This document shows positions 18,500 to 27,072 of a DNA stretch of 64,000 nucleotides, one piece after another. The notes under the pieces are model-generated. The model ran no database searches and was not told where the DNA came from. It saw only the letters and a list, made by a program, of their open reading frames with translations. The position numbers and the translations under genes are program-made. How positions within the stretch are numbered: the first letter of the stretch is position 1; every line of letters begins with the position of its first letter. Source of the stretch: Alphaproteobacteria bacterium (GTDB lineage: Bacteria; Pseudomonadota; Alphaproteobacteria; RF32; CAG-239); the NCBI GenBank assembly GCA_017501665.1, contig JAFVWM010000017.1, positions 30,361-94,360 on the forward strand, written 5' to 3'.

Positions 18500-18644
18500 A
18501 GCAAACCTCATATCTTTTGTTAAAATTACACCTCTGAGATAATTTCACTCTCATAAAAAAACAATAAATCTTTATGATATTTTTCTTGCCAAGCTCTACA
18601 AAATTGATAATATTAGTTAAATTAATCATTTTACAGAGAATAAC

Positions 18645-19367
18645 ATGAATCAAACAGACAAACCAAAGTTTTACGGACGTCGTCAAGGACGTAAAATAAG
18701 AAAAGCAAAATCCGGACTGCTTGAAAAATTTTTACCGCAAGTAGCCATTGATAATACATCAACAATATCCAAAAATATGTTCGGTTGCAACGTTGATGAA
18801 ATATTTTTGGAAATCGGTTTCGGAAACGGCGAGCATATTGCCGGTCAGTCCGAAAAAAATCATCATATAGGTTTTATCGGCGCCGAAGTATTTAAAAACG
18901 GCGTTGCCAATCTTTTAACTTTGATGACCGGCATTAAAGAAAATGCCGATATGCCCGATGAAATAAAAATCCTTCCGTCTCGCTGTGACAATGTCCGTAT
19001 ATGGAGTGATGATGTTCGCATACTATTTTCACAAATTCCCGACGGACTTTTAAGCAAAATATTTTTACTTTTTCCCGATCCGTGGCCAAAAAAACGCCAC
19101 GCTTCACGCCGTTTCGTAAATCCTGATAATTTAACTGAAATTGCCCGTATGTTGAAAAAAGGCGGAATTTTACGTGTTGCCACCGATCACAAAGTATATA
19201 AAAGTTGGACACTTCGACGCCTTCATGAAGACAATCGATTTAAATGGACTGCCCGCACATCTGACGATTGGCGCAATCCTCCGGCTGATTGGGTTGAAAC
19301 AAAATATCAAAAAAAGGCTATTCGTGAAGGACGCAAACCTGTATTTTTAGATTTTGAACGAATATAA
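18645..19367 (+). CDS. trmB: tRNA (guanine-N7-)-methyltransferase
   Basis: TrmB methylates G46 in the tRNA variable loop using S-adenosylmethionine. The 240 residues include a basic start (FYGRRQGRKIRKAKSG), the SAM site LEIGFGNGEHI, and the family signature LFPDPWPKKRHASRRF followed by LRVATDH. It lies 14 bases before mnmA on the same strand, so two tRNA-modification enzymes are cotranscribed. In many Alphaproteobacteria trmB follows the XRE-metK end of the lnt cluster; here it is nearby but separate. Confidence 0.95.
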   Translation: MNQTDKPKFYGRRQGRKIRKAKSGLLEKFLPQVAIDNTSTISKNMFGCNVDEIFLEIGFGNGEHIAGQSEKNHHIGFIGAEVFKNGVANLLTLMTGIKENADMPDEIKILPSRCDNVRIWSDDVRILFSQIPDGLLSKIFLLFPDPWPKKRHASRRFVNPDNLTEIARMLKKGGILRVATDHKVYKSWTLRRLHEDNRFKWTARTSDDWRNPPADWVETKYQKKAIREGRKPVFLDFERI

Positions 19368-19381
19368 GGAAGCAACATAAA

Positions 19382-20449
19382 ATGAAAATCTTGGTCGGAA
19401 TGAGTGGCGGTGTAGATTCTTCGGTTGCTGCTTTAATTTTAAAAGAAGCCGGACACGATGTTATCGGTGCAACCATGACAATTTGGGATAATTCCGAAAC
19501 TTTTAAGAAGCTTACTTCCAAGGGATGTTTTTCATCGCACGAAGAAGATGTTGCCCAAGCCCAAAGAATATGTCAAAATATCGGTATTCCGCACTTAACA
19601 GTTGATTGCACCGAAGAATTTAAACAAATAGTTATTCAAAATTTTCGTTCGGAATACTTATCAGGACGTACACCAAATCCTTGCGTTGTTTGCAACCAAA
19701 AAATAAAATTTTCTATTTTACCTAAAGTTGCCCGAAAACAAGGTATCAATTTTGATAAGTTTGCTACCGGACATTATGCCCGTATTAAACAAGACGAACA
19801 GACCAAAATGTTTCAAATATTACGTGGATGCGACACAAAAAAAGATCAATCATACTTTTTATATCGTCTCAGCCAAGAACAATTATCACAAATATTACTG
19901 CCCTTGGGTAATATGGAAAAATATCAAATCAGAGAATTGGCCAAGACAGCAGGCTTAGAAGTCTCTGACAAACCGGACAGCCAAGATTTTTATTCCGGTG
20001 ATCTTAACGATATTTTACAATTTACTCCTAAACAAGGTAATTTTGTAAATAAAGACGGTAAAATATTAGGTCATCATCAAGGCTATTGGAAATATACCAT
20101 AGGCCAAAGACGCGGACTTGGTGTTTCGGCCGACAGACCGCTATATGTTATAAACATAAACAAAGAAAACAATGAAATAACTTTAGGTTATGCCGAAGAT
20201 TGTGTTCAATCAAGCCTCATTGCTTCTGATTTTGTATGGCAAATTCCCACCCCCGCAACTTCTTTTCAATGTCAGGCTCGCATTCGCTCATCACAACAAC
20301 CTTGTGATGTCTGTGTAACTCCATCAGATAATGGTTGTTTTGAAGTAAAATTCCTATCCCCGCAAAGCGCAATAACAACAGGTCAATCTGTTGTATTAAA
20401 TGATGGCGAAATCATCCTAGGTGGCGGAATTATCGAAAAAACACTTTAA
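19382..20449 (+). CDS. mnmA: tRNA-specific 2-thiouridylase MnmA, second catalytic Cys replaced
   Basis: MnmA thiolates U34 of Lys, Glu and Gln tRNAs. The 355 residues have the PP-loop GMSGGVDSS (6-14), NPCVVCN (Cys101, Cys104), the tRNA-contact ATGHYAR and the C-terminal GQRRGLGV. In the E. coli enzyme Cys102 and Cys199 act together; here the position matching Cys199 is Tyr204 in DSQDFYSGDL. An additional KGCFSSHEED segment (Cys49) is present. The enzyme may use a different sulfur route, perhaps an iron-sulfur type; that is inference. AAGGAAG precedes the ATG. Confidence 0.9.
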   Translation: MKILVGMSGGVDSSVAALILKEAGHDVIGATMTIWDNSETFKKLTSKGCFSSHEEDVAQAQRICQNIGIPHLTVDCTEEFKQIVIQNFRSEYLSGRTPNPCVVCNQKIKFSILPKVARKQGINFDKFATGHYARIKQDEQTKMFQILRGCDTKKDQSYFLYRLSQEQLSQILLPLGNMEKYQIRELAKTAGLEVSDKPDSQDFYSGDLNDILQFTPKQGNFVNKDGKILGHHQGYWKYTIGQRRGLGVSADRPLYVININKENNEITLGYAEDCVQSSLIASDFVWQIPTPATSFQCQARIRSSQQPCDVCVTPSDNGCFEVKFLSPQSAITTGQSVVLNDGEIILGGGIIEKTL

Positions 20450-20451
20450 AA

Positions 20452-21193
20452 TCAGAACCAAGTCAAAACAACAGAGAAGAATATCGGAACAGATAAATTA
20501 TCATCTATTTCAATCTTATCCTCATACAATTCAGCTAAAGTGGCTATCATACAAGCAACCAAGCTCTTTACACCAAACGGATAAATAGGAATAAACAACA
20601 AATTTATAATCACTGCTATCACAAAAAAGGCTACAGTTCCTTCAAGTGTCTTATTTTTATAAATTTTAATTTTGCCGACAGACCGCCCGATTAAAGCTGC
20701 AGCGCTATCACAAATCAACATTACTGTCAAAGCAATTGTTGCTATTTCTTTTCCTAAAAAAACATAAGCATAAAATTGCCGACGTCAAAACATATATTGC
20801 GCCGGTAAATTGAAAATTTTCTCGAGACATTTCTTTGTTACGAAGAGTACGGAAAAATAATACCCCAAAAGATTTTCTGGCCCACGAATATTTCTTAAAA
20901 TTACCATATTCCAAAATGATATTACCGATTAAAATTATTGATAATATCGGTATAAGTACAATTTTCGGCATAAAATATATGGCTGCAGGAATCCAAAGCG
21001 AGCTTAAGTGAATAGCTTTTCTTAACAATTCTTTTTTAAAAGATTTATCATTACTAAGTTGTTGATATAACAAATCAGCCTCTCGCCAATTTGCCTCCCA
21101 ACTTAACCGACGTTTTATAGACTTAAATATTTTATTATAATCAGGTCTTTTACTTCTAAGATTCCACATATACCTAATCTCACTAAAGAGCAT
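20452..21193 (-). pseudogene. Polyprenol/dolichol kinase-like or CDP-diacylglycerol synthase-like membrane protein, frameshifted at a T7 run
   Basis: The first frame (from ATG 21193) carries RKAIHLSSLWIPAAIYF and several membrane segments, then ends in out-of-frame residues. The second frame, to 20452, continues FLGKEIATIALTVMLICDSAAALIGRSVGK and KTLEGTVAFF, the signature of the SEC59/DGK1/VTE5 kinase family. They join at a seven-T run (A7 on the plus strand, 20756-20762); six or nine T would restore one frame of about 240 residues. Such enzymes phosphorylate polyprenols or diacylglycerol using CTP or ATP. The break may be real, a sequencing error, or corrected by slippage at the homopolymer. 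Confidence 0.65.
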
Positions 21194-21310
21194 TAACGAA
21201 AAGATATTAAAAAAACAAAACTATAACCTCAAGAAAAAAAACTATTATGTGGAAAAATAAAAAAATGAAATTAAATTAATAAAAAAATCACAAACCTAAA
21301 GGAGACAAAA

Positions 21311-21544
21311 ATGATACCCGACAAACACAATAAAAAAATCACAAAAGATTATTCTTCTTACGAATATATAGATATTGATGACAAAGATTTTTCCATAAAA
21401 CCTCTAAAAAAAATGAGGCTTATCGATAGTATCATAGGTCTTGACGACGAGTGTGAATTTGAAAAAAATATGTACAATTTCGGCGAAGAAGAAGATTTAC
21501 CTAATTCTGACAGAGCAACTGATAAACGTTGTAAAAACAACTGA
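21311..21544 (+). CDS. Hypothetical acidic small protein
   Basis: A 77-residue protein with a strong ribosome site (AAGGAGACAAAA before ATG). It is acidic and has no signal peptide, membrane segment or recognised domain. Short runs such as YEYIDIDDKDFSIKPL and IIGLDDECEF could be partner-binding segments. It sits alone, with a strong terminator directly behind it, which supports a real expressed gene. Confidence 0.65.
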   Translation: MIPDKHNKKITKDYSSYEYIDIDDKDFSIKPLKKMRLIDSIIGLDDECEFEKNMYNFGEEEDLPNSDRATDKRCKNN

Positions 21545-21582
21545 TAAAGAGCATTTGTACTCTACCGCACAAATGCTCTTTA
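21545..21582. terminator. Bidirectional terminator, 14-bp perfect stem
   Basis: TAAAGAGCATTTGT (21545-21558) pairs perfectly with ACAAATGCTCTTTA (21569-21582) around a ten-base loop. It lies between convergent genes: the small acidic protein and the XRE regulator. Confidence 0.85.
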
Positions 21583-21598
21583 TACAAATAAAAAACAA

Positions 21599-22090
21599 CT
21601 ATTCTTCTTCATCTTTCCTGTACATATACTGAGTTTTTGCCATAGACATAATCAAGTCATATAAGTGCCTGCTGGCCTGTTTGTTATCTATCTTATAATA
21701 AGCATTAATCAATTCTAATGTTTCCTTTTTCCGCATCGGATCATCATTATAACTATCAACATCTTCACTTAAAGAAACCGCATCACAGGATCTGAACATT
21801 CTTGGTGCTTGTTGGGCAACATCTTTTCCCATATCCTCAAAGAAAAACGATACGGGAATACTCAAGACAACACTAAAATCCCACAAACGGCTGGCACTGA
21901 CACGATTTAAACCTTTTTCATATTTTTGTACTTGTTGAAATGTTAATCCCAACATACTTCCCAATTTTTCTTGACTCCAACCGAGCAAATTACGGCGCAT
22001 GCGAATACGACTACCAACGTGCACATCAACAGGATTAGGTTCTCCGTTCGGAGTTCTGCCTCGAGATATTTTTTTTGGTGTTGTTGTCAT
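21599..22090 (-). CDS. XRE-family helix-turn-helix transcriptional regulator
   Basis: The 163-residue protein has a helix-turn-helix at about residues 28-82: GSRIRMRRNLLGWSQEKLGSMLGLTFQQVQKYEKGLNRVSASRL, with the classic SQEKLG and QVQKYE helices. The C-terminal part (residues 95-163) is acidic and probably mediates dimerisation. A gene of this type next to lnt is a recurrent feature of alphaproteobacterial genomes, here immediately downstream of lnt on the same strand. Its targets are unknown. AGGAAGGA precedes the ATG. Confidence 0.9.
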   Translation of the reverse strand: MTTTPKKISRGRTPNGEPNPVDVHVGSRIRMRRNLLGWSQEKLGSMLGLTFQQVQKYEKGLNRVSASRLWDFSVVLSIPVSFFFEDMGKDVAQQAPRMFRSCDAVSLSEDVDSYNDDPMRKKETLELINAYYKIDNKQASRHLYDLIMSMAKTQYMYRKDEEE

Positions 22091-22114
22091 TACACATTTC
22101 CTTCCTAAATATAA

Positions 22115-23641
22115 CTAATTTTTATATTTTATATTTATAAAACAAAAAAACATCAAAATCAAGCAAAAGCTAATAATGATCAAATTTCCCGCTTTACTAT
22201 ATATTGTAGTTCGCTGTTTAGCTTTTTCCAAATTAATATCAAGAATATTTTTTTCGTTTAATTCTAAACGGGCTTTTTCTATACCATAAGAATTTATTAA
22301 ACCGCTTATACCATTGTTAGCCGCTCTGACGATCTGAATCCCTTCCTCAACAGCTCGTAATTTTGTAGCCACCCAGTGCTGATAAGGTCCGCTTGAATCA
22401 CCATACCAACCATCATTTGTAACATTGATTAAAAATTCCGGTCTGTTATTTTTATTTACTATTTCCGAGGGAAAAATAGCCTCATAACAAATTATCCCGC
22501 CAAAAGCAGGTATTCCGTCAAACTTAAGCACTTTAGGGCCACTTCCTCTACCGAATTCACCGATTGCATTCGCCACCGGCCTTACAAAATCAGGCAAATA
22601 TTTTCTAAAAGGTATAAATTCGCCAAATGGTACTAAATGGGTTTTATGATAATACCCCGCCGGAACAGCATGTTTATCAAAAAGCACCAACGAATTGTAT
22701 GGAACAAACCTTTCGTTTTCTTCCTTATAGGACACCATACCGGTAACCAAATAACTACCTTTATTAAGCAAAGGCTTCAACATTTCTCTATGGTATTCAT
22801 CTCGATCCAAAACAAACGGCGAAGCTGTTTCACCCCAAACAATTAAATCAGGTATCCTTAAAGAATCTTTTCCCGACAACTCTACATATTCAATAAAATT
22901 TTGTTCTCTTGTTTCTTTATCCCATTTCAATCCCTGAGGAATACTCGGCTGAACAATTCTTACAACTACATTTGCATCTTCATAATCAGCATTTTTAATT
23001 CGCCAATATCCGCTCCCAAACATTATAGTCCAAACTGACACTAGCAATAAACAACTCGGTAATATTGTCTTTTTGTTTAAAACTCCGAACACGCTATAAC
23101 TTAATATGGCCAAAAGTGATAACAAATATGTTCCGCCTACAGACGCAATCTGTATCAACTCATCTGAAAAAGCCAAGCTATATCCTAACAAATTCCAAGG
23201 AAAGCCTGTAAAAATAAAACTTCTTATCCATTCAAACAACACAAAGCTTGCCGAGAATGCAATCCACTTTTGCCACTTTGATTTTGCATAAAAAGTTAAA
23301 ACAGCCGGAAAAGCAAAGAATAATCCGAAAAAAGCTCCTGAAGCCAAAAGGGTAATCGGATACAGCCAACCGAACTTTTCCGGTTCTATTAACAATGCAT
23401 TCCCTATCCAAGAAAAACCTAATGAAAAATGTGCAAAACCAAAGCAATATCCGATCTTAAACAAATTTTTCTTTTCTTGTGCATTTAATAACAAATGCAT
23501 TAAAACAGAAAAAGTTACAAAGGCAAAAGCGATCCAAAAGCGTGGGGCAAAAGCCAAAACACTAAGTCCGCCCATAACAAAAGCACAAATTTTTTGATGC
23601 TTTGTAATAAAAGATAGCATCGATAAAAAACTATTCTTCAT
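22115..23641 (-). CDS. lnt: Apolipoprotein N-acyltransferase
   Basis: Lnt adds the third acyl chain to the N-terminal cysteine of lipoproteins at the periplasmic face of the inner membrane. From the ATG at 23641 the protein has 508 residues: about six membrane segments, a nitrilase-like domain and a final membrane segment. The catalytic triad is visible as Glu in WGETASPF, Lys in KTHLVPFGEFIPF and Cys in GGIICYEAIFP. The ATG lies inside the last codons of ybeY; an earlier TTG is also possible. Its presence fits the lipoprotein encoded near 58.7 kb. Confidence 0.95.
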   Translation of the reverse strand: MKNSFLSMLSFITKHQKICAFVMGGLSVLAFAPRFWIAFAFVTFSVLMHLLLNAQEKKNLFKIGYCFGFAHFSLGFSWIGNALLIEPEKFGWLYPITLLASGAFFGLFFAFPAVLTFYAKSKWQKWIAFSASFVLFEWIRSFIFTGFPWNLLGYSLAFSDELIQIASVGGTYLLSLLAILSYSVFGVLNKKTILPSCLLLVSVWTIMFGSGYWRIKNADYEDANVVVRIVQPSIPQGLKWDKETREQNFIEYVELSGKDSLRIPDLIVWGETASPFVLDRDEYHREMLKPLLNKGSYLVTGMVSYKEENERFVPYNSLVLFDKHAVPAGYYHKTHLVPFGEFIPFRKYLPDFVRPVANAIGEFGRGSGPKVLKFDGIPAFGGIICYEAIFPSEIVNKNNRPEFLINVTNDGWYGDSSGPYQHWVATKLRAVEEGIQIVRAANNGISGLINSYGIEKARLELNEKNILDINLEKAKQRTTIYSKAGNLIIISFCLILMFFCFINIKYKN

Positions 23642-24155
23642 ACGGATTGGCAATGTTTAACACCTTCAAAATATCAACTTCGATACCTTCCATTTCATCA
23701 GCCTCATCATCTTCAATATGATCATAACCGAACAAATGTAAAATTCCGTGTATCAGCAAATGAGCAAAATGATTTTCTATCAAAATACTTTTAATTCCGG
23801 CTTCATCTTCCAAAGTTTCAACAGCCATTATAATGTCGCCCAATTCAATAACATCTGCGCTCAAAAACTCATCTTCAAAAAACTCATCATCAATATTAGC
23901 AAACGACAAAACATTAGTAGGTTTGTCTTTTCCCCTAAATTCACGATTAAGCTTTTGCACTTCTGCATTATTACTTAAAGATAAGCTTACTGAAACAGGC
24001 TTATTATTCCAGCCTTCAAAACCTAAATCATTTTTCGATAAAAACCTTAAAGTTTCGGCAAAAACTTTATTAGCAAAATCCTCAACGTCAGAAAATTTTT
24101 TATTCCAGCGTTCATCGTCAAAAATGACATTAAGCGAATTACTATTCATCACCAT
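23631..24155 (-). CDS. ybeY: Endoribonuclease/rRNA maturation factor YbeY
   Basis: YbeY is a zinc-dependent protein needed for 16S rRNA 3'-end maturation and ribosome quality control. The 174 residues have LNREFRGKDKPTNVLSFA and the metal-binding HLLIHGILHLFGYDH. It overlaps phoH by 14 bases upstream and lnt downstream, in the order miaB-phoH-ybeY-lnt. An ATG two codons later (24149) is an equally good start. Confidence 0.95.
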   Translation of the reverse strand: MVMNSNSLNVIFDDERWNKKFSDVEDFANKVFAETLRFLSKNDLGFEGWNNKPVSVSLSLSNNAEVQKLNREFRGKDKPTNVLSFANIDDEFFEDEFLSADVIELGDIIMAVETLEDEAGIKSILIENHFAHLLIHGILHLFGYDHIEDDEADEMEGIEVDILKVLNIANPYEE

Positions 24156-25107
24156 ATTCTTTTTTGCTTTTTTCCTCGTATGCTTTAACTATTTTAGCAA
24201 CCAATCCGTGACGAACAACGTCTGTTGCGCTAAATCTGACCGAACCGATATTAGCAGTTCCTTTTAGCACTTCCAAAGCATCTCTCAAGCCAGAAACCAC
24301 ACCTCTCGGCAAATCAACTTGGCTCAAATCGCCATTTACCACCATCCGAGAATTTTCACCCAAACGTGTCAAAAACATTTTCATTTGCATCGGTGTAGTA
24401 TTCTGAGCTTCATCCAAAATTACAAAAGCATTTGAGAGTGTACGACCACGCATAAAAGCCAAAGGAGCTATTTCAATTTCGCCCAAAGCAATTTTCTTAT
24501 CCACCTGATCAGCCGGCAACATCTCATACAAAGCATCATATAACGGTCGCAAATATGGATCAACCTTATCTTTCAAATCACCGGGCAAGAACCCCAAATT
24601 TTCACCGGCTTCTACTGCCGGACGAGATAAAATAATTTTATCGATTGTACCTTCAATCATCATAGAAACAGCCAGCGCCACAGCCAAATAAGTTTTACCG
24701 GTACCGGCAGGTCCTAAACCGAATACTAACTCATTTTGCATCATTGTTTGTATGTACTCTGCTTGAGTTGCCGAACGAGGATATATGTGACGCTTTTTTG
24801 TTTTTAAAACAATATTACTCAAATCTTGAGCTGTTTGCGTATCAACATTATCACCACTCAATCGCACAGCAGCCTTAACTTCTTGTTCGCCGATTTCAAT
24901 TCCTCGGCTAACCTTATTATATAAAACATCTATGGCTGTTTTTGCTTGTTCAATAGAGGTTTTATCCCCTTTAACAGTAATATTATTACCGACCGATATA
25001 ATTTCCACTCCGATAATTTTTTCCAACAATTTTAAGTTGGCGTCTTGTGCACCGACCATTTGTTGAACCAATGTATTATTAAACAATTCAAACGAAATTT
25101 CTGCCAT
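24142..25107 (-). CDS. PhoH-like ATPase (YbeZ type)
   Basis: This 321-residue P-loop protein has GPAGTGKT (132-139), ILDEAQNTTPMQMKMFLTRLG (Walker B and helicase-like motif) and MVVNGDLSQVDLP. Residues 30-60 resemble a KH-like region (IIGVEIISVGNNITVKGD). YbeZ partners with YbeY in rRNA processing, and the overlap of the two genes supports this. AAAGG precedes the ATG. Confidence 0.93.
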   Translation of the reverse strand: MAEISFELFNNTLVQQMVGAQDANLKLLEKIIGVEIISVGNNITVKGDKTSIEQAKTAIDVLYNKVSRGIEIGEQEVKAAVRLSGDNVDTQTAQDLSNIVLKTKKRHIYPRSATQAEYIQTMMQNELVFGLGPAGTGKTYLAVALAVSMMIEGTIDKIILSRPAVEAGENLGFLPGDLKDKVDPYLRPLYDALYEMLPADQVDKKIALGEIEIAPLAFMRGRTLSNAFVILDEAQNTTPMQMKMFLTRLGENSRMVVNGDLSQVDLPRGVVSGLRDALEVLKGTANIGSVRFSATDVVRHGLVAKIVKAYEEKSKKEYGDE

Positions 25108-25111
25108 AGTT

Positions 25112-26446
25112 TTATACCTTTACAACTGTTCCTGACAATGAGTTCATTGTCGCACTTTCTACTTTAATATCAACTATTTTATTTAAATAATCCTTACTTA
25201 CTTCAGCATGTAAATTCTGCATATAAGGAGTGCGTCCGACCAACTGACCGCTGTGGCGACCTTTAGTCTCAAACAATACCGGAACCACTTTACCTATAGT
25301 ATCCATATTAAACCTGTACTGATAATCAAATAATTTTTCTTGCAAAATTGCCAAACGTTCTTTCTTAACTTTTTCCTCAATCTGATTTGGCATAATCGAG
25401 GCCGGAGTTCCCGGTCTGCGAGAATACTTAAAAGAAAAGGCCTGAATATATTTTACCTTATCAACCACATCCAATGTTGCCTGAAAATCAGCATCTGTCT
25501 CGCCCGGAAAACCGACAATAAAATCCGATGAAAAGCCCAAATCAGGATTGGCTTCACGCAAGCGTTCTATAATATCCAAATATTGAGAAGAATTATGTCT
25601 TCTGTTCATAGCCTTTAATATACTGTCCGAACCGGACTGAATCGGAAGGTGCAAATAAGGCATAAGTTTTTCAATATTTTTATGACAATCAATAAGCTCA
25701 TCATTAACATCAGCCGGATAAGACGTTGTATACCTGATACGTTTTAACCCGTCTATTTCATTAAGTCTGTTTAACAAATAGGCCAAATTACGTTCTTTTC
25801 CGTTGGCATCTTCACCATGATAAGAATTAACGTTTTGCCCCAACAAATTTATTTCCAACGTACCGCCATCGACCAATATTTTGGCTTCTTTAACCACATC
25901 TTCAATCGGACGAGAAGTCTCAACACCTCGAGTATAAGGTACCACACAATAAGTACAAAAATTGTTACAGCCCTCTTGAATAGCCAAAAATGAACAACCG
26001 CCCTGAGAAGAATTTTCCGGCAAAAAATCAAATTTCGATTCGACCGGAAACTCGGTATCAATAATCGGATCATCTGTCTGAGCCAAAACTTTTTTCAATA
26101 CTTCAGGCAAACGATGATATGTTAACGGTCCGAGAGCAAAATCAACATATCCTGTTCTTTTGGCTATTTGTTCGTCCTCCGCTTGAACCACACACCCCAA
26201 AACACCGATAATCGTTTTTTTACCTTCATCAGCTCTTTCTTGTTTAACAAGATAAGTTCTTCCCAAATCAGAAAATAACTTTTCAGTAGCTTTTTCTCTG
26301 ATATGACAAGTATTAAATATAACCAAATCAGCCTGTTTTAAAGCTGTTGTTTCTTCAAACCCCATATCATTTAACATTGTTGCCACTCGGTGAGAGTCAT
26401 AAACATTCATTTGGCAACCATAGGTTTTTATATAATATTTTTTCAT
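25112..26446 (-). CDS. miaB: tRNA-2-methylthio-N6-dimethylallyladenosine synthase
   Basis: MiaB is a radical-SAM methylthiotransferase that acts on i6A37, the product of MiaA. The 444 residues contain the UPF0004 cysteines (Cys11, Cys47, Cys85) for the auxiliary cluster, the radical-SAM triad Cys160-x3-Cys164-x2-Cys167, and a C-terminal TRAM domain with RHSGQLVGRTPYMQN. It heads the miaB-phoH-ybeY-lnt-XRE run, with five bases to phoH. Confidence 0.97.
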   Translation of the reverse strand: MKKYYIKTYGCQMNVYDSHRVATMLNDMGFEETTALKQADLVIFNTCHIREKATEKLFSDLGRTYLVKQERADEGKKTIIGVLGCVVQAEDEQIAKRTGYVDFALGPLTYHRLPEVLKKVLAQTDDPIIDTEFPVESKFDFLPENSSQGGCSFLAIQEGCNNFCTYCVVPYTRGVETSRPIEDVVKEAKILVDGGTLEINLLGQNVNSYHGEDANGKERNLAYLLNRLNEIDGLKRIRYTTSYPADVNDELIDCHKNIEKLMPYLHLPIQSGSDSILKAMNRRHNSSQYLDIIERLREANPDLGFSSDFIVGFPGETDADFQATLDVVDKVKYIQAFSFKYSRRPGTPASIMPNQIEEKVKKERLAILQEKLFDYQYRFNMDTIGKVVPVLFETKGRHSGQLVGRTPYMQNLHAEVSKDYLNKIVDIKVESATMNSLSGTVVKV

Positions 26447-26537
26447 TTTTATCCCAATATTTTATACTCAATTAACCCGATATTATGCCAAGCTTTCACA
26501 TTTTTCAAACTATTTTTATCGATTCGTCCGATTTTGA

Positions 26538-26565
26538 TTGAAAAAACATATATTTTTGGTATTAT
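26538..26565 (+). promoter_or_regulatory. Candidate promoter of the TerB-like gene
   Basis: TTGAAA (26538-26543) and TATTAT (26560-26565) are 16 bases apart, and the TerB ATG follows 32 bases later. The region is AT-rich, so the match is suggestive only. Confidence 0.4.
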
Positions 26566-26597
26566 ATAAACAAATAATATTAACAAGGAGAACAATT

Positions 26598-27044
26598 ATG
26601 CCAAACCAAAATGAAACAAACCGCAAAAGTTTTATCACGCAATTAAATGAACAAGAAAAGATTGCCTTCTTAAAGGTATTGGTAGCTCTGGCCTCTTGTG
26701 ACGATAATTTTGATGATGATGAAAAAGCTTTTGTAAAAGAAACTGCAATTGTTTTTGGCCTAACCAAAGATCATGTTAACGAAATCATGCAACCCGCCAG
26801 TGATGAAGAAATTATTACCCAAGCATCACTTATTACCAACCGTCAGGCAGCTCTTCAGCTAATTAAAGAAGCTTGTTTCTTAGCCAATTCGGACGGAGAT
26901 TTATCCGATAGAGAAATACTTCTTATCGGCAAAATAGGCCAAGCAATGAATATTGAACTTGAAAAAGTCGAAGAAATCAGTAATTGGGTTGTCGAAAAAA
27001 TAATATGGATAGAAAAAGGCAAAATTATTTTTGAACAAGTTTAA
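26598..27044 (+). CDS. TerB-family protein
   Basis: From the ATG at 26598 (AAGGAG eight bases upstream) the protein has 148 residues. It shows the TerB helical pattern: FLKVLVALASCDDNFDDDEKAFVKE, then a second similar half ACFLANSDGDLSDREILLIGKIG. The acidic DDNFDDDE and DGDLSDRE loops could bind metal, as suggested for TerB and the DnaJ-associated TerB domain. Original annotation of the family is tellurite resistance, but most members are of unknown role. It precedes a 363-residue unknown by 28 bases and probably shares its transcript. Confidence 0.75.
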   Translation: MPNQNETNRKSFITQLNEQEKIAFLKVLVALASCDDNFDDDEKAFVKETAIVFGLTKDHVNEIMQPASDEEIITQASLITNRQAALQLIKEACFLANSDGDLSDREILLIGKIGQAMNIELEKVEEISNWVVEKIIWIEKGKIIFEQV

Positions 27045-27072
27045 CAAAATATAACTCAAAGGAGTTAAGAAA

